A stretch of 64,000 nucleotides of DNA from Pseudogulbenkiania subflava DSM 22618 (GCF_900177275.1 NZ_FXAG01000017.1:40131-104130); one strand, 5' to 3'. Positions 40,322-49,947 are shown, numbered from the stretch's first letter. Program-made: numbers and translations. The notes: generated by a model not told the origin, from the sequence alone.

Positions 40322-41596
40322 ATGACAAACACGACACCGACTACGTTGCCAGAGTGGCTGTCACACCTGGAAAGCCTGCACCCCGTCACCATCGAGATGG
40401 GGCTTGAGCGCGTCCGCCGCGTGCGCGACGCCATGGGGCTGGCGCCCCGTTGCCCGATCGTGCTGGTGGCAGGGACCAACGGCAAGGGCTCGGTCTGCGC
40501 CATGCTGTCCACCATGCTCAACCGGGCCGGTTTCAAGGTCGGCACCTATACCTCGCCGCACTTGCTGCGCTACAACGAGCGCGTCGCCATCGACATGCAG
40601 CCGGTCGACGACGATCTGATCGTGCAGGGCTTCGCCGCCGTCGAGGCGGCACGCGGCGAGACCTCGCTGACCTATTTCGAATTTGGCACCCTGGGCGCCG
40701 TCAAGACCTTCGTCGATCAAGACGTCGACGTGATGGTGCTGGAAGTGGGCCTGGGCGGCCGCCTGGATGCGGTCAACGTGTTCGAGCCGGACGTCTCGGT
40801 GGTGGTCAGCGTCGATCTCGACCACCAAGCCATCCTCGGCGACAACCGTGAGGACATCGGTTTCGAGAAGGCTGGCGTGTTCCGTGCCGGCAAGCCGGCG
40901 ATCTGCGCCGATGCCAACCCGCCGCAACGCCTGCTCGACCATGCCGCCGCGCTCGGCGCCGACCTCAAGCTATACGGCCGCGACTTCGGCTTCAACAAGC
41001 TGGAAAACCAATGGTCGTTCCGCGTGGGCGAGGTGTTTCGCCATGCCTTGCCGTTCCCGGCGCTGCGCGGTAGCTACCAGCTGGTCAATGCCTCCACCGC
41101 GCTGGCGGTGCTGGAGTGTTTGAAGGAAAAACTGCCTGTCGGCATCGGTGCGGTCAAACGCGGCCTGCTCGAAGTCGATTGGCCCGGGCGCTTCCAGGTG
41201 CTGCCAGGCCGCCCGCTGGCGATCCTGGACGTCGGCCACAACCCGCACGCCGTCAAGGCCATGGTGGCCAACCTGAAGAAGCTCGCCTTCGCCGAAAACC
41301 GCTATGCCGTGTTCTCGATGCTGGCCGACAAGGATCTTGATGCCGTCGTGGCGCTGGCCAAGGACGAGTTCGACGGCTGGTTCGTCGGCGGCCTCGACTT
41401 GCCGCGCGGGCAGAGCGGGGCGCAGCTGGCGGAACGCCTGGCTGATCTTGGCGTGCGTAACGTGAATGTGTACGACACAGTCGCCGAGGCGTGGACCGCT
41501 GCCTTATCGGCAGCCGGGGAAAATGATAGAATCGTCGCATTCGGCTCGTTCCACACCGTTGCCGCGGTGCTCGAGGCGCGACATCACACATCCTGA
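40322..41596 (+). CDS. folC: Bifunctional folylpolyglutamate/dihydrofolate synthase
   Basis: 424 residues. Adds L-Glu to dihydropteroate and further glutamates to tetrahydrofolate, using ATP. The Mur-ligase fold is evident: P-loop VAGTNGKGSVCAMLSTML, SPHLLRYNERVAID, the metal-binding EVGLGGRLDAVNVFEPDVSVV, LDHQAILGDNREDIGFEKAGVF, and the C-terminal domain with DVGHNPHAVKAM. Length fits. First of the conserved folC-SPOR-cvpA-purF-metZ order known from many proteobacteria. The start ATG sits two bases after the stop of the previous gene. Confidence 0.96.
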   Translation: MTNTTPTTLPEWLSHLESLHPVTIEMGLERVRRVRDAMGLAPRCPIVLVAGTNGKGSVCAMLSTMLNRAGFKVGTYTSPHLLRYNERVAIDMQPVDDDLIVQGFAAVEAARGETSLTYFEFGTLGAVKTFVDQDVDVMVLEVGLGGRLDAVNVFEPDVSVVVSVDLDHQAILGDNREDIGFEKAGVFRAGKPAICADANPPQRLLDHAAALGADLKLYGRDFGFNKLENQWSFRVGEVFRHALPFPALRGSYQLVNASTALAVLECLKEKLPVGIGAVKRGLLEVDWPGRFQVLPGRPLAILDVGHNPHAVKAMVANLKKLAFAENRYAVFSMLADKDLDAVVALAKDEFDGWFVGGLDLPRGQSGAQLAERLADLGVRNVNVYDTVAEAWTAALSAAGENDRIVAFGSFHTVAAVLEARHHTS

Positions 41597-41603
41597 GGAA
41601 GGC

Positions 41604-42416
41604 ATGCCCGGACTGTCCACCCATGAGGAACTGATTCTGCTGCGCAAGCGCGCGCGCCGCCGCCTGGTCGGCGCCATCGTGCTGGTGCTGGTGTCGACCG
41701 TCGTCTTGTGGAAGGTGGTTGGCAGCGTGCCGGAGCAGCAGATGAAGCCGGAGTCGGTCGAGATCGTCGGCCAGAAAGCGCCCGAGGCGCCGTCGACCGC
41801 TGCCTCGCCGAATCCCGAAGCAGCGGTTGCTGCCGGTGCGGATGGCGCCCCGCTGGAGGACGCCGCCGACTCGGCCGCGGCGATGACGCAGTTGCCGGCC
41901 AAGCTCAATGACGCTGCACCGGCGCCGGTTGCCCCATCCGCGCCGCGACCGCCTGCCGTCGTGCCAGAGACCAAGTCCGAAGCGAAGGCGCCCGTCAAGG
42001 AAGAGCCCAAGCCGCATCCCAAGGCCGAAGCCAGGCTTGAGTCCAAGCCGGAACCCCGTCCGGAGCCCAAGAAAACCGAAGCGCCGGCACCTAAGAAATC
42101 CGATCCCGCGGCCATTCTGGAAGGGCGCGCCGAGGCCGAGCCGGCCAAGTCGGCGCCCAAGGCGGACAGCCAGCCCTCCGCGGGCAACGGCAATGTGGTG
42201 ATCCAGTTGGCCGCGCTGTCCGACCCGGCCAAGGCCGAAGCCTTGAAGTCGCGGTTGTCGGCGCTGGGTGTGACGGCGCATTTCAGCAAGGTCGAAACCA
42301 GCAAGGGCAATGTTACCCGCGTCCGGGTTGGCCCCTTCGGTTCCCGTGCCGAGGCTGAAAGCGTCCTGAAAAAACTGTCCAGTGCCGGTGTGACGGGCAT
42401 TATCGTGAGCCGATAA
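41604..42416 (+). CDS. SPOR-domain cell-division-type protein (DedD-like)
   Basis: 270 residues. One N-terminal transmembrane helix (RRRLVGAIVLVLVSTVVLWKVVG), then a long low-complexity periplasmic linker rich in Ala/Pro/Lys/Glu (KEEPKPHPKAEARLESKPEP style), and a C-terminal SPOR domain (about 193-270: NVVIQLAALSDPAKAEALKSRL, RVRVGPFGSRAEAESVLKKL). SPOR domains bind denuded glycan at the septum. In the place where DedD is encoded between folC and cvpA in other proteobacteria. AGGAAGG precedes the ATG. Confidence 0.9.
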   Translation: MPGLSTHEELILLRKRARRRLVGAIVLVLVSTVVLWKVVGSVPEQQMKPESVEIVGQKAPEAPSTAASPNPEAAVAAGADGAPLEDAADSAAAMTQLPAKLNDAAPAPVAPSAPRPPAVVPETKSEAKAPVKEEPKPHPKAEARLESKPEPRPEPKKTEAPAPKKSDPAAILEGRAEAEPAKSAPKADSQPSAGNGNVVIQLAALSDPAKAEALKSRLSALGVTAHFSKVETSKGNVTRVRVGPFGSRAEAESVLKKLSSAGVTGIIVSR

Positions 42417-42422
42417 GACGCA

Positions 42423-42980
42423 ATGACCGTTTTCGACTATATCGTCATTGCCATCTTGGCGGGTTCGGTCATCATCGCGCTGATGCGTGGTCTGGTGGCC
42501 GAGGTGCTGTCGCTGGGGTCGTGGATCGCGGCGCTGTGGTGCGCCAAGGAGTTCGCGCCGACGCTGGCCGGCTTCCTGCCGGCGGAACTGCCGAGTGAAG
42601 GATTGCGTCTGGCCGCCTCCTTCATTGCCCTGTTTTTCCTGGTCTGGCTGGTCACGGCGCTGCTGCGCGTGGTGCTGACCGGCCTGATCGATTCGATCGG
42701 CCTGGGCGCCGTCAACCGCCTGCTGGGCGCCGTATTCGGCCTCGCGCGCGGTGGCGTCCTGGTGACGGTCATGGTTTTGCTGGGCGGTCTGACCGATATG
42801 CCCAAGCAGCCGATGTGGCGCAACGCCCTGTTCGCCGCGCCATTCGAGGCCGCCGCGTTGTCCTTGCGGCCTTGGCTTCCGCCCAAGATGTCGGAGCATC
42901 TGAACTTCTCGGGGCGGCGAAGCGAAACGTTGCGGCATGGTCCGGCGCAGGAGTCGCCGGATCGTGCTTTATATTCTTAA
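42423..42980 (+). CDS. cvpA: CvpA family membrane protein
   Basis: 185 residues. Four hydrophobic helices; the family start MTVFDYIVIAILAGSVIIALMRGLVAEVLSLGSWI is typical, with the conserved RGxxxEvlsL segment. Relatives are needed for colicin V production or bile tolerance in enterobacteria; the molecular job is unknown. It lies seven bases behind the SPOR gene and immediately before purF, the arrangement in E. coli and Pseudomonas. The C-terminal tail (FSGRRSETLRHGPAQESPDRALYS) is not conserved. Confidence 0.93.
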   Translation: MTVFDYIVIAILAGSVIIALMRGLVAEVLSLGSWIAALWCAKEFAPTLAGFLPAELPSEGLRLAASFIALFFLVWLVTALLRVVLTGLIDSIGLGAVNRLLGAVFGLARGGVLVTVMVLLGGLTDMPKQPMWRNALFAAPFEAAALSLRPWLPPKMSEHLNFSGRRSETLRHGPAQESPDRALYS

Positions 42981-43008
42981 GTTCTGTTGGTAGTTGGGAA
43001 AACTTGAA

Positions 43009-44544
43009 ATGTGTGGAATTCTAGGCGTGGTCGGGCAGACTCCCGTCAATCAGTTGTTGTACGACGGCCTGCAACTGCTGCAACACCGGGGTCAGGATGC
43101 TGCCGGCATCGTGACGGCCAACGGGAAGTCTTTTCACATGCACAAAGGCAGTGGCATGGTGAGAGACGTGTTCCGTACCCGCAACATGCGCTCGCTGCTG
43201 GGTAACGCCGGTATCGGCCACGTACGCTACCCGACTGCCGGTTCGGCGTCGAACCTGGCCGAAGCGCAGCCTTTCTACGTCAATTCGCCGTTCGGCGTGG
43301 TGCTCGCGCACAACGGCAACCTGACCAATACCGACGAGCTCAAGGCGGACATGTACCGCTATGACTTGCGTCATATCAACACCAACTCCGATTCCGAAGT
43401 GCTGCTCAACGTGTTTGCCCACGAGCTGGCGCAGCGCGTCGAGGGTTACGAGCTGTCGACCAACGCGGTGTTCGAGGCCGTCGAGGCAGTCCACCGCCGC
43501 GTGCGTGGCGCCTACGCCGTGGTCGCGATGATCGCCGGCTACGGGCTGGTGGCGTTCCGCGATCCCAACGGCATCCGCCCGCTGGTGATCGGCACCAACG
43601 ACAGCAACGGCAAGACCGAGTACATGTTCGCTTCGGAGTCGGTGGCGCTGGATTGCTCCGGCTTCAAGGTGTTGCGTGACGTCGAGCCGGGCGAGTGCGT
43701 GTTCGTCAGTTTCGATGGCGACTTCCACGCCCAGCCGAGCAAGGGGCCGACCCGTCATGCGCCATGCCTGTTCGAATTCGTCTACTTCGCCCGCCCCGAC
43801 TCGGTGATCGATGGCGCCTCGGTGTACCAGGCGCGTACCGTGATGGGGGAAACGTTGGCCGAAAAGATTCGCCGCGTGCTGCCGCAGCTGGATATCGACG
43901 TGGTGATGCCGATTCCCGATACCAGCCGTCCCAGCGCCCTGCAGCTAGCCAACCACCTGGGCCTGCCGTACCGCGAAGGCTTCATCAAGAACCGTTACAT
44001 CGGCCGCACCTTCATCATGCCGGGCCAGGCGGTGCGCAAGAAGTCGGTGCGCCAGAAGCTCAACCCCGTGGCGTGCGAGTTCAAGGACCGCAACGTGCTC
44101 TTGGTGGACGACTCGATCGTGCGCGGTACCACTTCCAAGGAAATCGTGCAGATGGCGCGCGACGCCGGCGCCAAGAAAGTCTATTTCGCCTCGGCCGCTC
44201 CAGCAGTGCGTTTCCCCAACGTCTACGGCATCGACATGCCGACCCGTGCCGAACTCCTGGCAACTGGCCGGACCGAAGAAGAGATCGCCGCCGAGATCGG
44301 TGCCGATGCGGTGATCTATCAGGATCTGGATGCCCTGAAGGACGCCGTGCACAGTGTCAACCGCGAACTGCGCGACTTCGAGACCTCGTGCTTCAACGGT
44401 GAGTACATCACCGGCGACATCACCGAGGCCTATCTCGACGCCATCGAGAGCGCGCGGCGTGACGGCAAGGGTCAGAAGGAAGAGGTCGAAGGCGCGCAGC
44501 CGGTCGATCTGAACCTGAACGTCGCCGAGCAGAACTTGATTTGA
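43009..44544 (+). CDS. purF: Amidophosphoribosyltransferase
   Basis: 511 residues. First committed step of purine synthesis: PRPP plus glutamine to phosphoribosylamine. The N-terminal Cys nucleophile follows the Met ([10 protein letters not shown]), Ntn-type glutaminase domain with [11 protein letters not shown] and [18 protein letters not shown]; the phosphoribosyltransferase domain shows the PRPP loop [31 protein letters not shown] and [13 protein letters not shown] are as expected. A good terminator follows. One TTGGCCGAA word lies inside the gene at 43855. Confidence 0.97.
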   Translation: MCGILGVVGQTPVNQLLYDGLQLLQHRGQDAAGIVTANGKSFHMHKGSGMVRDVFRTRNMRSLLGNAGIGHVRYPTAGSASNLAEAQPFYVNSPFGVVLAHNGNLTNTDELKADMYRYDLRHINTNSDSEVLLNVFAHELAQRVEGYELSTNAVFEAVEAVHRRVRGAYAVVAMIAGYGLVAFRDPNGIRPLVIGTNDSNGKTEYMFASESVALDCSGFKVLRDVEPGECVFVSFDGDFHAQPSKGPTRHAPCLFEFVYFARPDSVIDGASVYQARTVMGETLAEKIRRVLPQLDIDVVMPIPDTSRPSALQLANHLGLPYREGFIKNRYIGRTFIMPGQAVRKKSVRQKLNPVACEFKDRNVLLVDDSIVRGTTSKEIVQMARDAGAKKVYFASAAPAVRFPNVYGIDMPTRAELLATGRTEEEIAAEIGADAVIYQDLDALKDAVHSVNRELRDFETSCFNGEYITGDITEAYLDAIESARRDGKGQKEEVEGAQPVDLNLNVAEQNLI

Positions 44545-44554
44545 CCGTATCTGA

Positions 44555-44584
44555 CCATGCGCCCCCGCGGGGGCGCATTTTTCT
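44555..44584 (+). terminator. Terminator of purF
   Basis: ATGCGCCCC / GGGGCGCAT stem with a CGCG loop and a T-run, 13 bases after the purF stop. Confidence 0.9.
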
Positions 44585-44682
44585 TCCCGCATCCGGAGCC
44601 TGTCGCGCCTCTGCCGGGTCGCTGCCGCGGCCTCGTCAGGGGCGTGCCGGGCTCCGGGTGCATTAACCAGCGGTGGAACGTT

Positions 44683-45867
44683 ATGACTGAAAAGAACAAC
44701 CTCCTTTCGCTGCATCCGGAGACCCTGGCCATCCGGGCCGGACTGGAAGCCAGCCAATTCCATGAACACAGTCAGGGGCTCTACCTGACCTCCAGCTTTA
44801 CCTTCGACACCGCCGAAGAAGGCGCGGCGATGTTCATCGGGCAAAAGCCCGGCTACACCTACTCCCGCTTCACCAACCCGACCGTGAATGCATTTCAGGA
44901 GCGCCTGGCGGCACTGGAAGGCGCCGAGCGGGCCATCGCTACCGCGAGCGGCATGGCAGCGATCCAGGCGTGCATGATGTCCCTGCTGAAGGCGGGCGAC
45001 CACATCGTGGCCTCGCAGAGCCTGTTCGGCTCCACGATCAACCTGTTCTCCGGCACCCTGTCCAAGTTCGGCATCGAAACCACCTTTGTCGATGCCGGCG
45101 ATCAGCAGGCCTGGCGTGCTGCGGTCAAGCCGACTACCCGGCTGTTCTTCCTGGAAACGCCGTCCAACCCGCTCACCGAAGTAGCCGACATTGCCGCCAT
45201 CGCCGACATTGCCCATGAAGCCGATGCCCTGCTGGTGGTCGATAACTGCTTCTGTTCGCCCGCCCTGCAGCAGCCGCTGAAATTGGGTGCCGACCTGGTG
45301 GTGCATTCGGCCACCAAGTACCTCGACGGTCATGGCCGGGTGCTGGGCGGGGCCGTGGTGGGGTCGAGCGCCCTGATCGAGCCGATCTACCTGCACGTGC
45401 GCACCGCCGGGCCTTCGCTGGCCCCATTCAATGCCTGGGTGCTGCTGTCCGGCATGGAGACGCTGTTCATCCGCATGGAAAAACAATGTGCCTCCGCGCT
45501 CGAACTGGCACGCTGGCTGGAGGCGCATCCGGCCATCGAACGGGTGTTCTATCCGGGGCTCGCCAGCCATCCCCAGCACGCGCTGGCGATGCGTCAGCAG
45601 AAACTGGGCGGTGCGGTCGTCTCCTTCGTGGTGAAGGGCGGGCGCGAGGCCGCGTGGCAGCTGGTGGACGGCGTCGAGGTCATTTCCCGCACTGCCAACT
45701 TGGGCGACGTGAAGAGCACCATCACCCATCCGGCCTCCACGACGCATGCCCGCATCACCCAGGAAGCCCGGGAAAAAGCCGGCATCGTCGAAGGTCTGCT
45801 GCGTGTGGCCGTGGGCCTCGAACATGTCGACGACCTGAAAAACGACATCGCACGCGGTCTCTGTTAG
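44683..45867 (+). CDS. metZ: O-succinylhomoserine sulfhydrylase
   Basis: 394 residues, PLP enzyme of the Cys/Met metabolism family; converts O-succinylhomoserine and sulfide to homocysteine. Seen: YSRFTNPTVNAFQERLAALEGAERAIATASGMAAIQ, the PLP phosphate and ring contacts, and the Schiff-base Lys in VVHSATKYLDGHGRVLGG. The C-terminal SRTANLGDVKSTITHPASTTH stretch is typical. Placement after purF as in Pseudomonas favours MetZ over MetB or a gamma-lyase, but those cannot be excluded by sequence reading alone. A terminator follows. Confidence 0.9.
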   Translation: MTEKNNLLSLHPETLAIRAGLEASQFHEHSQGLYLTSSFTFDTAEEGAAMFIGQKPGYTYSRFTNPTVNAFQERLAALEGAERAIATASGMAAIQACMMSLLKAGDHIVASQSLFGSTINLFSGTLSKFGIETTFVDAGDQQAWRAAVKPTTRLFFLETPSNPLTEVADIAAIADIAHEADALLVVDNCFCSPALQQPLKLGADLVVHSATKYLDGHGRVLGGAVVGSSALIEPIYLHVRTAGPSLAPFNAWVLLSGMETLFIRMEKQCASALELARWLEAHPAIERVFYPGLASHPQHALAMRQQKLGGAVVSFVVKGGREAAWQLVDGVEVISRTANLGDVKSTITHPASTTHARITQEAREKAGIVEGLLRVAVGLEHVDDLKNDIARGLC

Positions 45868-45889
45868 TATTTATATGTTTGTTTGAAAC

Positions 45890-45924
45890 GGCAGGCTACT
45901 ATCAAGGTAGCCTGCCATTTTTTT
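45890..45924 (+). terminator. Terminator of metZ
   Basis: GGCAGGCTAC / GTAGCCTGCC stem (45890-45917) followed by an ATTTTTTTG tract. Confidence 0.9.
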
Positions 45925-45964
45925 GTGCGGGAGGTGGCAGGAATTTGATCGGGCGATGATTTTC

Positions 45965-45995
45965 TTGACACTAATCGATTTGAAACTTAAGTTTG
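45965..45995 (+). promoter_or_regulatory. Promoter with PsrA-type operator, upstream of the TetR regulator
   Basis: A perfect -35 TTGACA (45965-45970) is followed by GAAACTTAAGTTTG (45982-45995), which is an exact G/C-AAAC-N4-GTTT-G/C match to the published PsrA operator. The operator overlaps the -10 region, so repression of its own gene is likely. Confidence 0.8.
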
Positions 45996-46017
45996 AAACG
46001 CTTGTTCGAGAGCTATT

Positions 46018-46701
46018 ATGGGCAATGCAAGTCAATCCGTAAAAACAAAGAAAGCACCAGAGATCATGGAAGCGAGCAAACCCGATACCGCAACGCGCAT
46101 TCAGGATGTCGCCGAGCGTCTGTTCGTCGAGCACGGTTTCGAGGCCACCTCGCTTCGCATGATCACGCAGCAGGCCGAAGTCAATCTGGCTGCGGTGAAC
46201 TACCATTTCGGTTCCAAGGATGCCCTGTTCGAATCCGTGTTCATGCGCCGGCTTGCCCCGCTGATTTCGGGTTGCCTGGCTGAACTGGACGAACTGGAGC
46301 AGCAGGGCGGGAAGCTGGAAGTCGAAGAACTGGTCAAGACGTTCATTCGCCCCTGTCTTGCCTTGTCCAAGGACCCGTCCCGCGGCGGGGCGCTGTTTGT
46401 CCGCCTGCTGTCGCGCACCCTGGTGGAAAACCACCGTCAGCTGCGTGAAGTCATCTCCCAGCAATACAGCGTGTTTGTCCAGCGTTACTCGGTGGCTTTC
46501 CATAAGGCGCTGCCGGAGCTGGGGGCGGAGGAACTGGCCTGGAGGATGCACTTTGCCTTCAGCGTCATGTTCAATGCCTTTGCCGGTAACGATGTGCTGA
46601 AGATTTTCGTGCGCAGCCAGGTCGTTTCTGCCCGGGACCCGGACATGATCGTCAAGCATCTGGTCCCCTTTGTCGTTGCCGGGTTGACTTCGCCTGCCTG
46701 A
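46018..46701 (+). CDS. psrA: PsrA-like TetR-family regulator of fatty-acid metabolism
   Basis: 227 residues. TetR helix-turn-helix: RIQDVAERLFVEHGFEATSLRMITQQAEVNLAAVNYHFGSKDALFESV, with the typical AAVNYHFGSKDxL motif. The larger C-terminal domain (LEVEELVKTFIRPCLALSKD, GALFVRLLSRTLVENHRQLREVI) fits the PsrA/FadR-type long-chain acyl-CoA-sensing regulators. Three points support PsrA: a PsrA operator in its promoter, a second operator before fadL, and the adjacent fadE. Derepression by long-chain acyl groups is inferred. An internal ATG at 46066 is an alternative start, closer to the domain, but the upstream ATG is kept. Confidence 0.85.
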   Translation: MGNASQSVKTKKAPEIMEASKPDTATRIQDVAERLFVEHGFEATSLRMITQQAEVNLAAVNYHFGSKDALFESVFMRRLAPLISGCLAELDELEQQGGKLEVEELVKTFIRPCLALSKDPSRGGALFVRLLSRTLVENHRQLREVISQQYSVFVQRYSVAFHKALPELGAEELAWRMHFAFSVMFNAFAGNDVLKIFVRSQVVSARDPDMIVKHLVPFVVAGLTSPA

Positions 46702-46818
46702 GGGGCGATCCAGTTCCGTTGTTAGCCGCCGGGGTGACGGTAAACCGCATCAAGGCAGGCTGTGAGGGGTTTGGGCGCGGGGCTGGGTCGGGATGGGTCA
46801 ACACGAGGTAACACCATA

Positions 46819-49272
46819 ATGATATCTGCCGTCCTTGTTGTCGTGATGGTCGGAGGGCTGGCGTATTTTCGTGCTACGGTTCTGGCCTGGAGCATCGGTC
46901 TGGCCGGCTGGCTGCTGGTCTCGCAGTTCTCTCTAAATGTCCAGGTCCCCGCCGCGCTCTGGATCGTGTTTGCCCTCCTGGCGCTGGTGCTCAATGGCGT
47001 GCCGTTGCGCCGGGCGGTGTTCACCGGGCCGCTATTCCGGCTTTTCAAGAAGATTACCCCGGCGATGTCACCGACCGAGCAGGAGGCCATCAACGCCGGC
47101 ACGGTGTGGTGGGATCGCGACCTGTTCTCCGGCAAGCCGGACTGGCAACGGCTGCTGTCTTATCCGGAGCCCCGGCTGACGCCCGAGGAGCAGGCCTTCC
47201 TCGACGGGCCGACCGAAGAGTTGTGCCGCATGGTCGACGACTGGCAGGTCACCCACGAGCTCAAGGATCTGCCCCCGGCTGTGTGGCAGTTCATCAAGAG
47301 CAACGGCTTCCTGGGCATGATCATCAAGAAGCAGTATGGCGGGCTTGAATTCTCCAATTACGCCCACGCCAAGGTGGTGACCAAGATTGCCACCCGCGGC
47401 GGTACGGCGGCGGTCACGGTGATGGTGCCCAACTCGCTGGGGCCAGGGGAGTTGCTGCAGCATTACGGCACCACGGAGCAAAAGGACTACTTCCTGCCGC
47501 GCCTGGCCAAGGGGCTGGAGATTCCGTGCTTTGCCCTGACCAGCCCGCATGCCGGCTCCGACGCCGGCAGTATTCCGGACTACGGCGTGGTGTGCCGAGG
47601 TTCTTATACCGACCCGCGTAGCGGCGAGCGTCACGACAACGTGCTGGGCATCCGTGTGAGCTGGGAGAAGCGTTGGATCACGCTGGCGCCGGTGGCGACC
47701 ATCCTCGGCCTGGCCTTCAAACTGTACGATCCGGACCGGTTGCTGGGCGACAAGGTGGAGATCGGCATCACCTGCGCCCTGGTGCCGACGGCGCACCAAG
47801 GGGTGATGATCGGACGCCGCCACTGGCCGGGCGGCACCGCCTTCATGAACGGGCCGACCTGGGGCAAGGACGTGTTCATTCCGCTGGAATGGATCATCGG
47901 CGGCCGGGAATACGCGGGCCAAGGCTGGCGCATGCTGGTGGAGTGCCTGTCGGTGGGACGTTGCATCTCTCTGCCGGCCATGTCGGTTGCCTCGGGCAAG
48001 CTTGCCACCTACGTCACCGGTGCCTACGCCCGTATTCGTGACCAGTTTGGCCTGCCGATCGGCAAGTTCGAAGGGGTGGACGAGGCGATGGCGCGCATCG
48101 CGGGCTACACCTACCAGATGGAAGCGTCGCAGGATCTGGCGCTGACCGGCCTGGATATGGGCGAGAGGCCCTCGGTGCTGTCGGCGGTGCTGAAGTACCA
48201 CAATACCGAGCGCATGCGCAAAACCCTGAACGACGCGATGGACGTGCATGGCGGCAAGGCCGTGGTGCTGGGGCCACGTAATTATCTGGCGCGAGCCTAC
48301 CAGTCGATCCCGATCGCCATCACGGTGGAAGGGGCCAATATCCTGACCCGCTCGATGATCATCTATGGCCAGGGCGCCATCCGCTGTCACCCGTTCGTCT
48401 TGCGCGAGATGCGGGCTGCCATGGCGGAGGATGGGAAGGAGTTCGATCTGGCCATTACCGGGCATGTCAATTTCATCATTAGCAACGTGGTGCGTTCCTT
48501 CTGGCTGGGCTTGACCGGCAGTCGCCTGACGATGTCGCCCAAAGCGGGGGCTACGGCACGCTATTATCGGCAACTGACTCGTTTCTCCACGGCCTTCGCT
48601 CTGTTGTCGGACATGGCTATGCTCAGCCTTGGCGGTTCGCTCAAATTCCGTGAGAAACTATCGGCTCGGCTCGGCGACATGCTGTCGAATCTGTATATCG
48701 CCTCGGCCTGCCTGAAGCGCTTCGAGCGCGACGGGGCACCGCAGGAGGATTTGCCGGTGTTGCAGTGGGCGGTGGAAAACGCGATCTACGAGTTGCAGCA
48801 GGCGATGGACGGTTTCCTGGCCAACCTGCCGAATCGGATATTGTCGTTCGTGTTGCGCCGGGTGATTTTTCCGTGGGGGCTGACGCACAAGCCGGCCGGC
48901 GACAAGATGGGTACCCTTGTCGTGCGTGCCATGATGGAGGAGGGCGGAACCCGCGCCCGACTGACTCATGGCATGTACGTGCCGCAGGACGAGCGCGATG
49001 CGGTCGGGGTGCTCGCCCCGGCGCTGCGGGCTATCGTCGAGACCGAGCCTATCGAGCACCGGCTGCGGAAGTGGGCCCGCGAGGGCCGGTTTGTCACGAT
49101 CACGGCACGCGACAGGTTGGCCGAAGCCCTGCATGCCGGCCTGCTGACTCAGGCCGAGTTCGACGCGGTCACGCGCGCACGCAAGCTCAAGCGGGACGTC
49201 ATCATGGTCGATGATTTCGACAGCTCGCTGACCCAGCATGACGAAGCCTTGCTCGAGCGCCTGATTTTCTGA
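46819..49272 (+). CDS. fadE: Acyl-CoA dehydrogenase FadE
   Basis: 817 residues, the length of E. coli FadE (814). First oxidation step of beta-oxidation with FAD. Two N-terminal membrane helices (MISAVLVVVMVGGLAYFRATVLAW and the next segment) anchor it to the inner membrane, as in FadE. Then the acyl-CoA dehydrogenase domains: GLEFSNYAHAKVVTKIATRGG, CFALTSPHAGSDAGSIPDYG, and the flavin/substrate loops in DVHGGKAVVLGPRNYLARAYQSIPIAITVEGANILTRSMIIYGQGA. The C-terminal FadE-specific extension is present (to LIF). Adjacent to psrA; no separate PsrA site was seen before it. Starts about 120 bases after psrA. Confidence 0.95.
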   Translation: MISAVLVVVMVGGLAYFRATVLAWSIGLAGWLLVSQFSLNVQVPAALWIVFALLALVLNGVPLRRAVFTGPLFRLFKKITPAMSPTEQEAINAGTVWWDRDLFSGKPDWQRLLSYPEPRLTPEEQAFLDGPTEELCRMVDDWQVTHELKDLPPAVWQFIKSNGFLGMIIKKQYGGLEFSNYAHAKVVTKIATRGGTAAVTVMVPNSLGPGELLQHYGTTEQKDYFLPRLAKGLEIPCFALTSPHAGSDAGSIPDYGVVCRGSYTDPRSGERHDNVLGIRVSWEKRWITLAPVATILGLAFKLYDPDRLLGDKVEIGITCALVPTAHQGVMIGRRHWPGGTAFMNGPTWGKDVFIPLEWIIGGREYAGQGWRMLVECLSVGRCISLPAMSVASGKLATYVTGAYARIRDQFGLPIGKFEGVDEAMARIAGYTYQMEASQDLALTGLDMGERPSVLSAVLKYHNTERMRKTLNDAMDVHGGKAVVLGPRNYLARAYQSIPIAITVEGANILTRSMIIYGQGAIRCHPFVLREMRAAMAEDGKEFDLAITGHVNFIISNVVRSFWLGLTGSRLTMSPKAGATARYYRQLTRFSTAFALLSDMAMLSLGGSLKFREKLSARLGDMLSNLYIASACLKRFERDGAPQEDLPVLQWAVENAIYELQQAMDGFLANLPNRILSFVLRRVIFPWGLTHKPAGDKMGTLVVRAMMEEGGTRARLTHGMYVPQDERDAVGVLAPALRAIVETEPIEHRLRKWAREGRFVTITARDRLAEALHAGLLTQAEFDAVTRARKLKRDVIMVDDFDSSLTQHDEALLERLIF

Positions 49273-49372
49273 TCATCCAGGACCGGTTCTGCTAATGGAC
49301 CGGTTCGTCCGGGAAACGGTTTTCTTCCCAAGAGTCATTTCCCGGAGCGACCCTGTGTTGGAGTACAACCCT

Positions 49373-49753
49373 ATGAATACATCGCAAGCCCGCATCCCGA
49401 CCCTGCGAGTCAGGGCCCTGCCATCCAGTACCAACGCCTATGGCCAGGTTCAGGCCGGGTGGTTGATGGGGCAGATCGACATGGCGGGCAGCATGGTTGC
49501 CGAGCGCTTGTCGAAAGGGCCGGTGACCACGGTTGCGGTCAATGCCTTCCAGTTTGCCGCCCCGATCCAGGTGGGGGATACCGTCAGCCTGTATGTGGAC
49601 ACATTGCGTGTCGGGCAGAAATCGCTGACGTTCAAGATTTGCGTGCTGGCCGAGCGCTTGCAGGGAGAAGAGGTGCTGGTAACGGAAGTTATCGTCACGT
49701 TTGTTGCCATTGATAGCAACGGCAAGTCGCGCCTGCTGTCCAAAGCTGACTGA
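49373..49753 (+). CDS. Hotdog-fold acyl-CoA thioesterase (YciA-like)
   Basis: 126 residues. Hydrolyses acyl-CoA to free acid and CoA. The hotdog-domain pattern of the YciA/cytosolic acyl-CoA thioesterase family is visible: STNAYGQVQAGWLMGQIDMAGSMVAERLSKGPVTTVAVNAFQFAAPIQVGDTVSLYVDTLRVGQKSLTFK. The conserved Asp and the G-x-x-x-xQ/Mxx element are there (WLMGQIDMAG). GGAG lies nine bases upstream of the ATG at 49373. Located between fadE and fadL, so an overflow or regulatory role in fatty-acid degradation is likely. Confidence 0.88.
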   Translation: MNTSQARIPTLRVRALPSSTNAYGQVQAGWLMGQIDMAGSMVAERLSKGPVTTVAVNAFQFAAPIQVGDTVSLYVDTLRVGQKSLTFKICVLAERLQGEEVLVTEVIVTFVAIDSNGKSRLLSKAD

Positions 49754-49804
49754 TTTTTAGCGTATCCATTAGGGGTAAGGCCTACTGTTGTCATTATGTT
49801 GAAT

Positions 49805-49835
49805 CAAACGTTCGTTTCGAACAAACGATCGTAAA
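49805..49835 (+). promoter_or_regulatory. PsrA-type operator upstream of fadL
   Basis: CAAACGTTCGTTTC (49805-49818) matches G/C-AAAC-N4-GTTT-G/C exactly; a weaker second half-match CAAACGATCGTAAA follows at 49822. It is 110-140 bases before the fadL start codon; no other gene lies between. Confidence 0.78.
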
Positions 49836-49947
49836 TTTCTGGACAAGCGAAGAGGCTCTCAATAGTATCGACGAGGCGTAGGCACCATATGAGTGCATCT
49901 CGCCACGAGGCATCTAGCCAAATAAAAGATACAAGGAGAGGGATAAC

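Noticed and set aside
44585..44682. SAM riboswitch before metZ
   Set aside because: The leader after the purF terminator is about 100 bases and shows no recognisable SAM-I or SAM-II core; only a weak GC-rich hairpin is seen.
45868..45885. GTTTGTTTGAAAC after metZ as another PsrA operator
   Set aside because: The half-sites are in the reverse order (GTTT before AAAC), so it does not fit the AAAC-N-GTTT arrangement; it overlaps the region leading to the metZ terminator.
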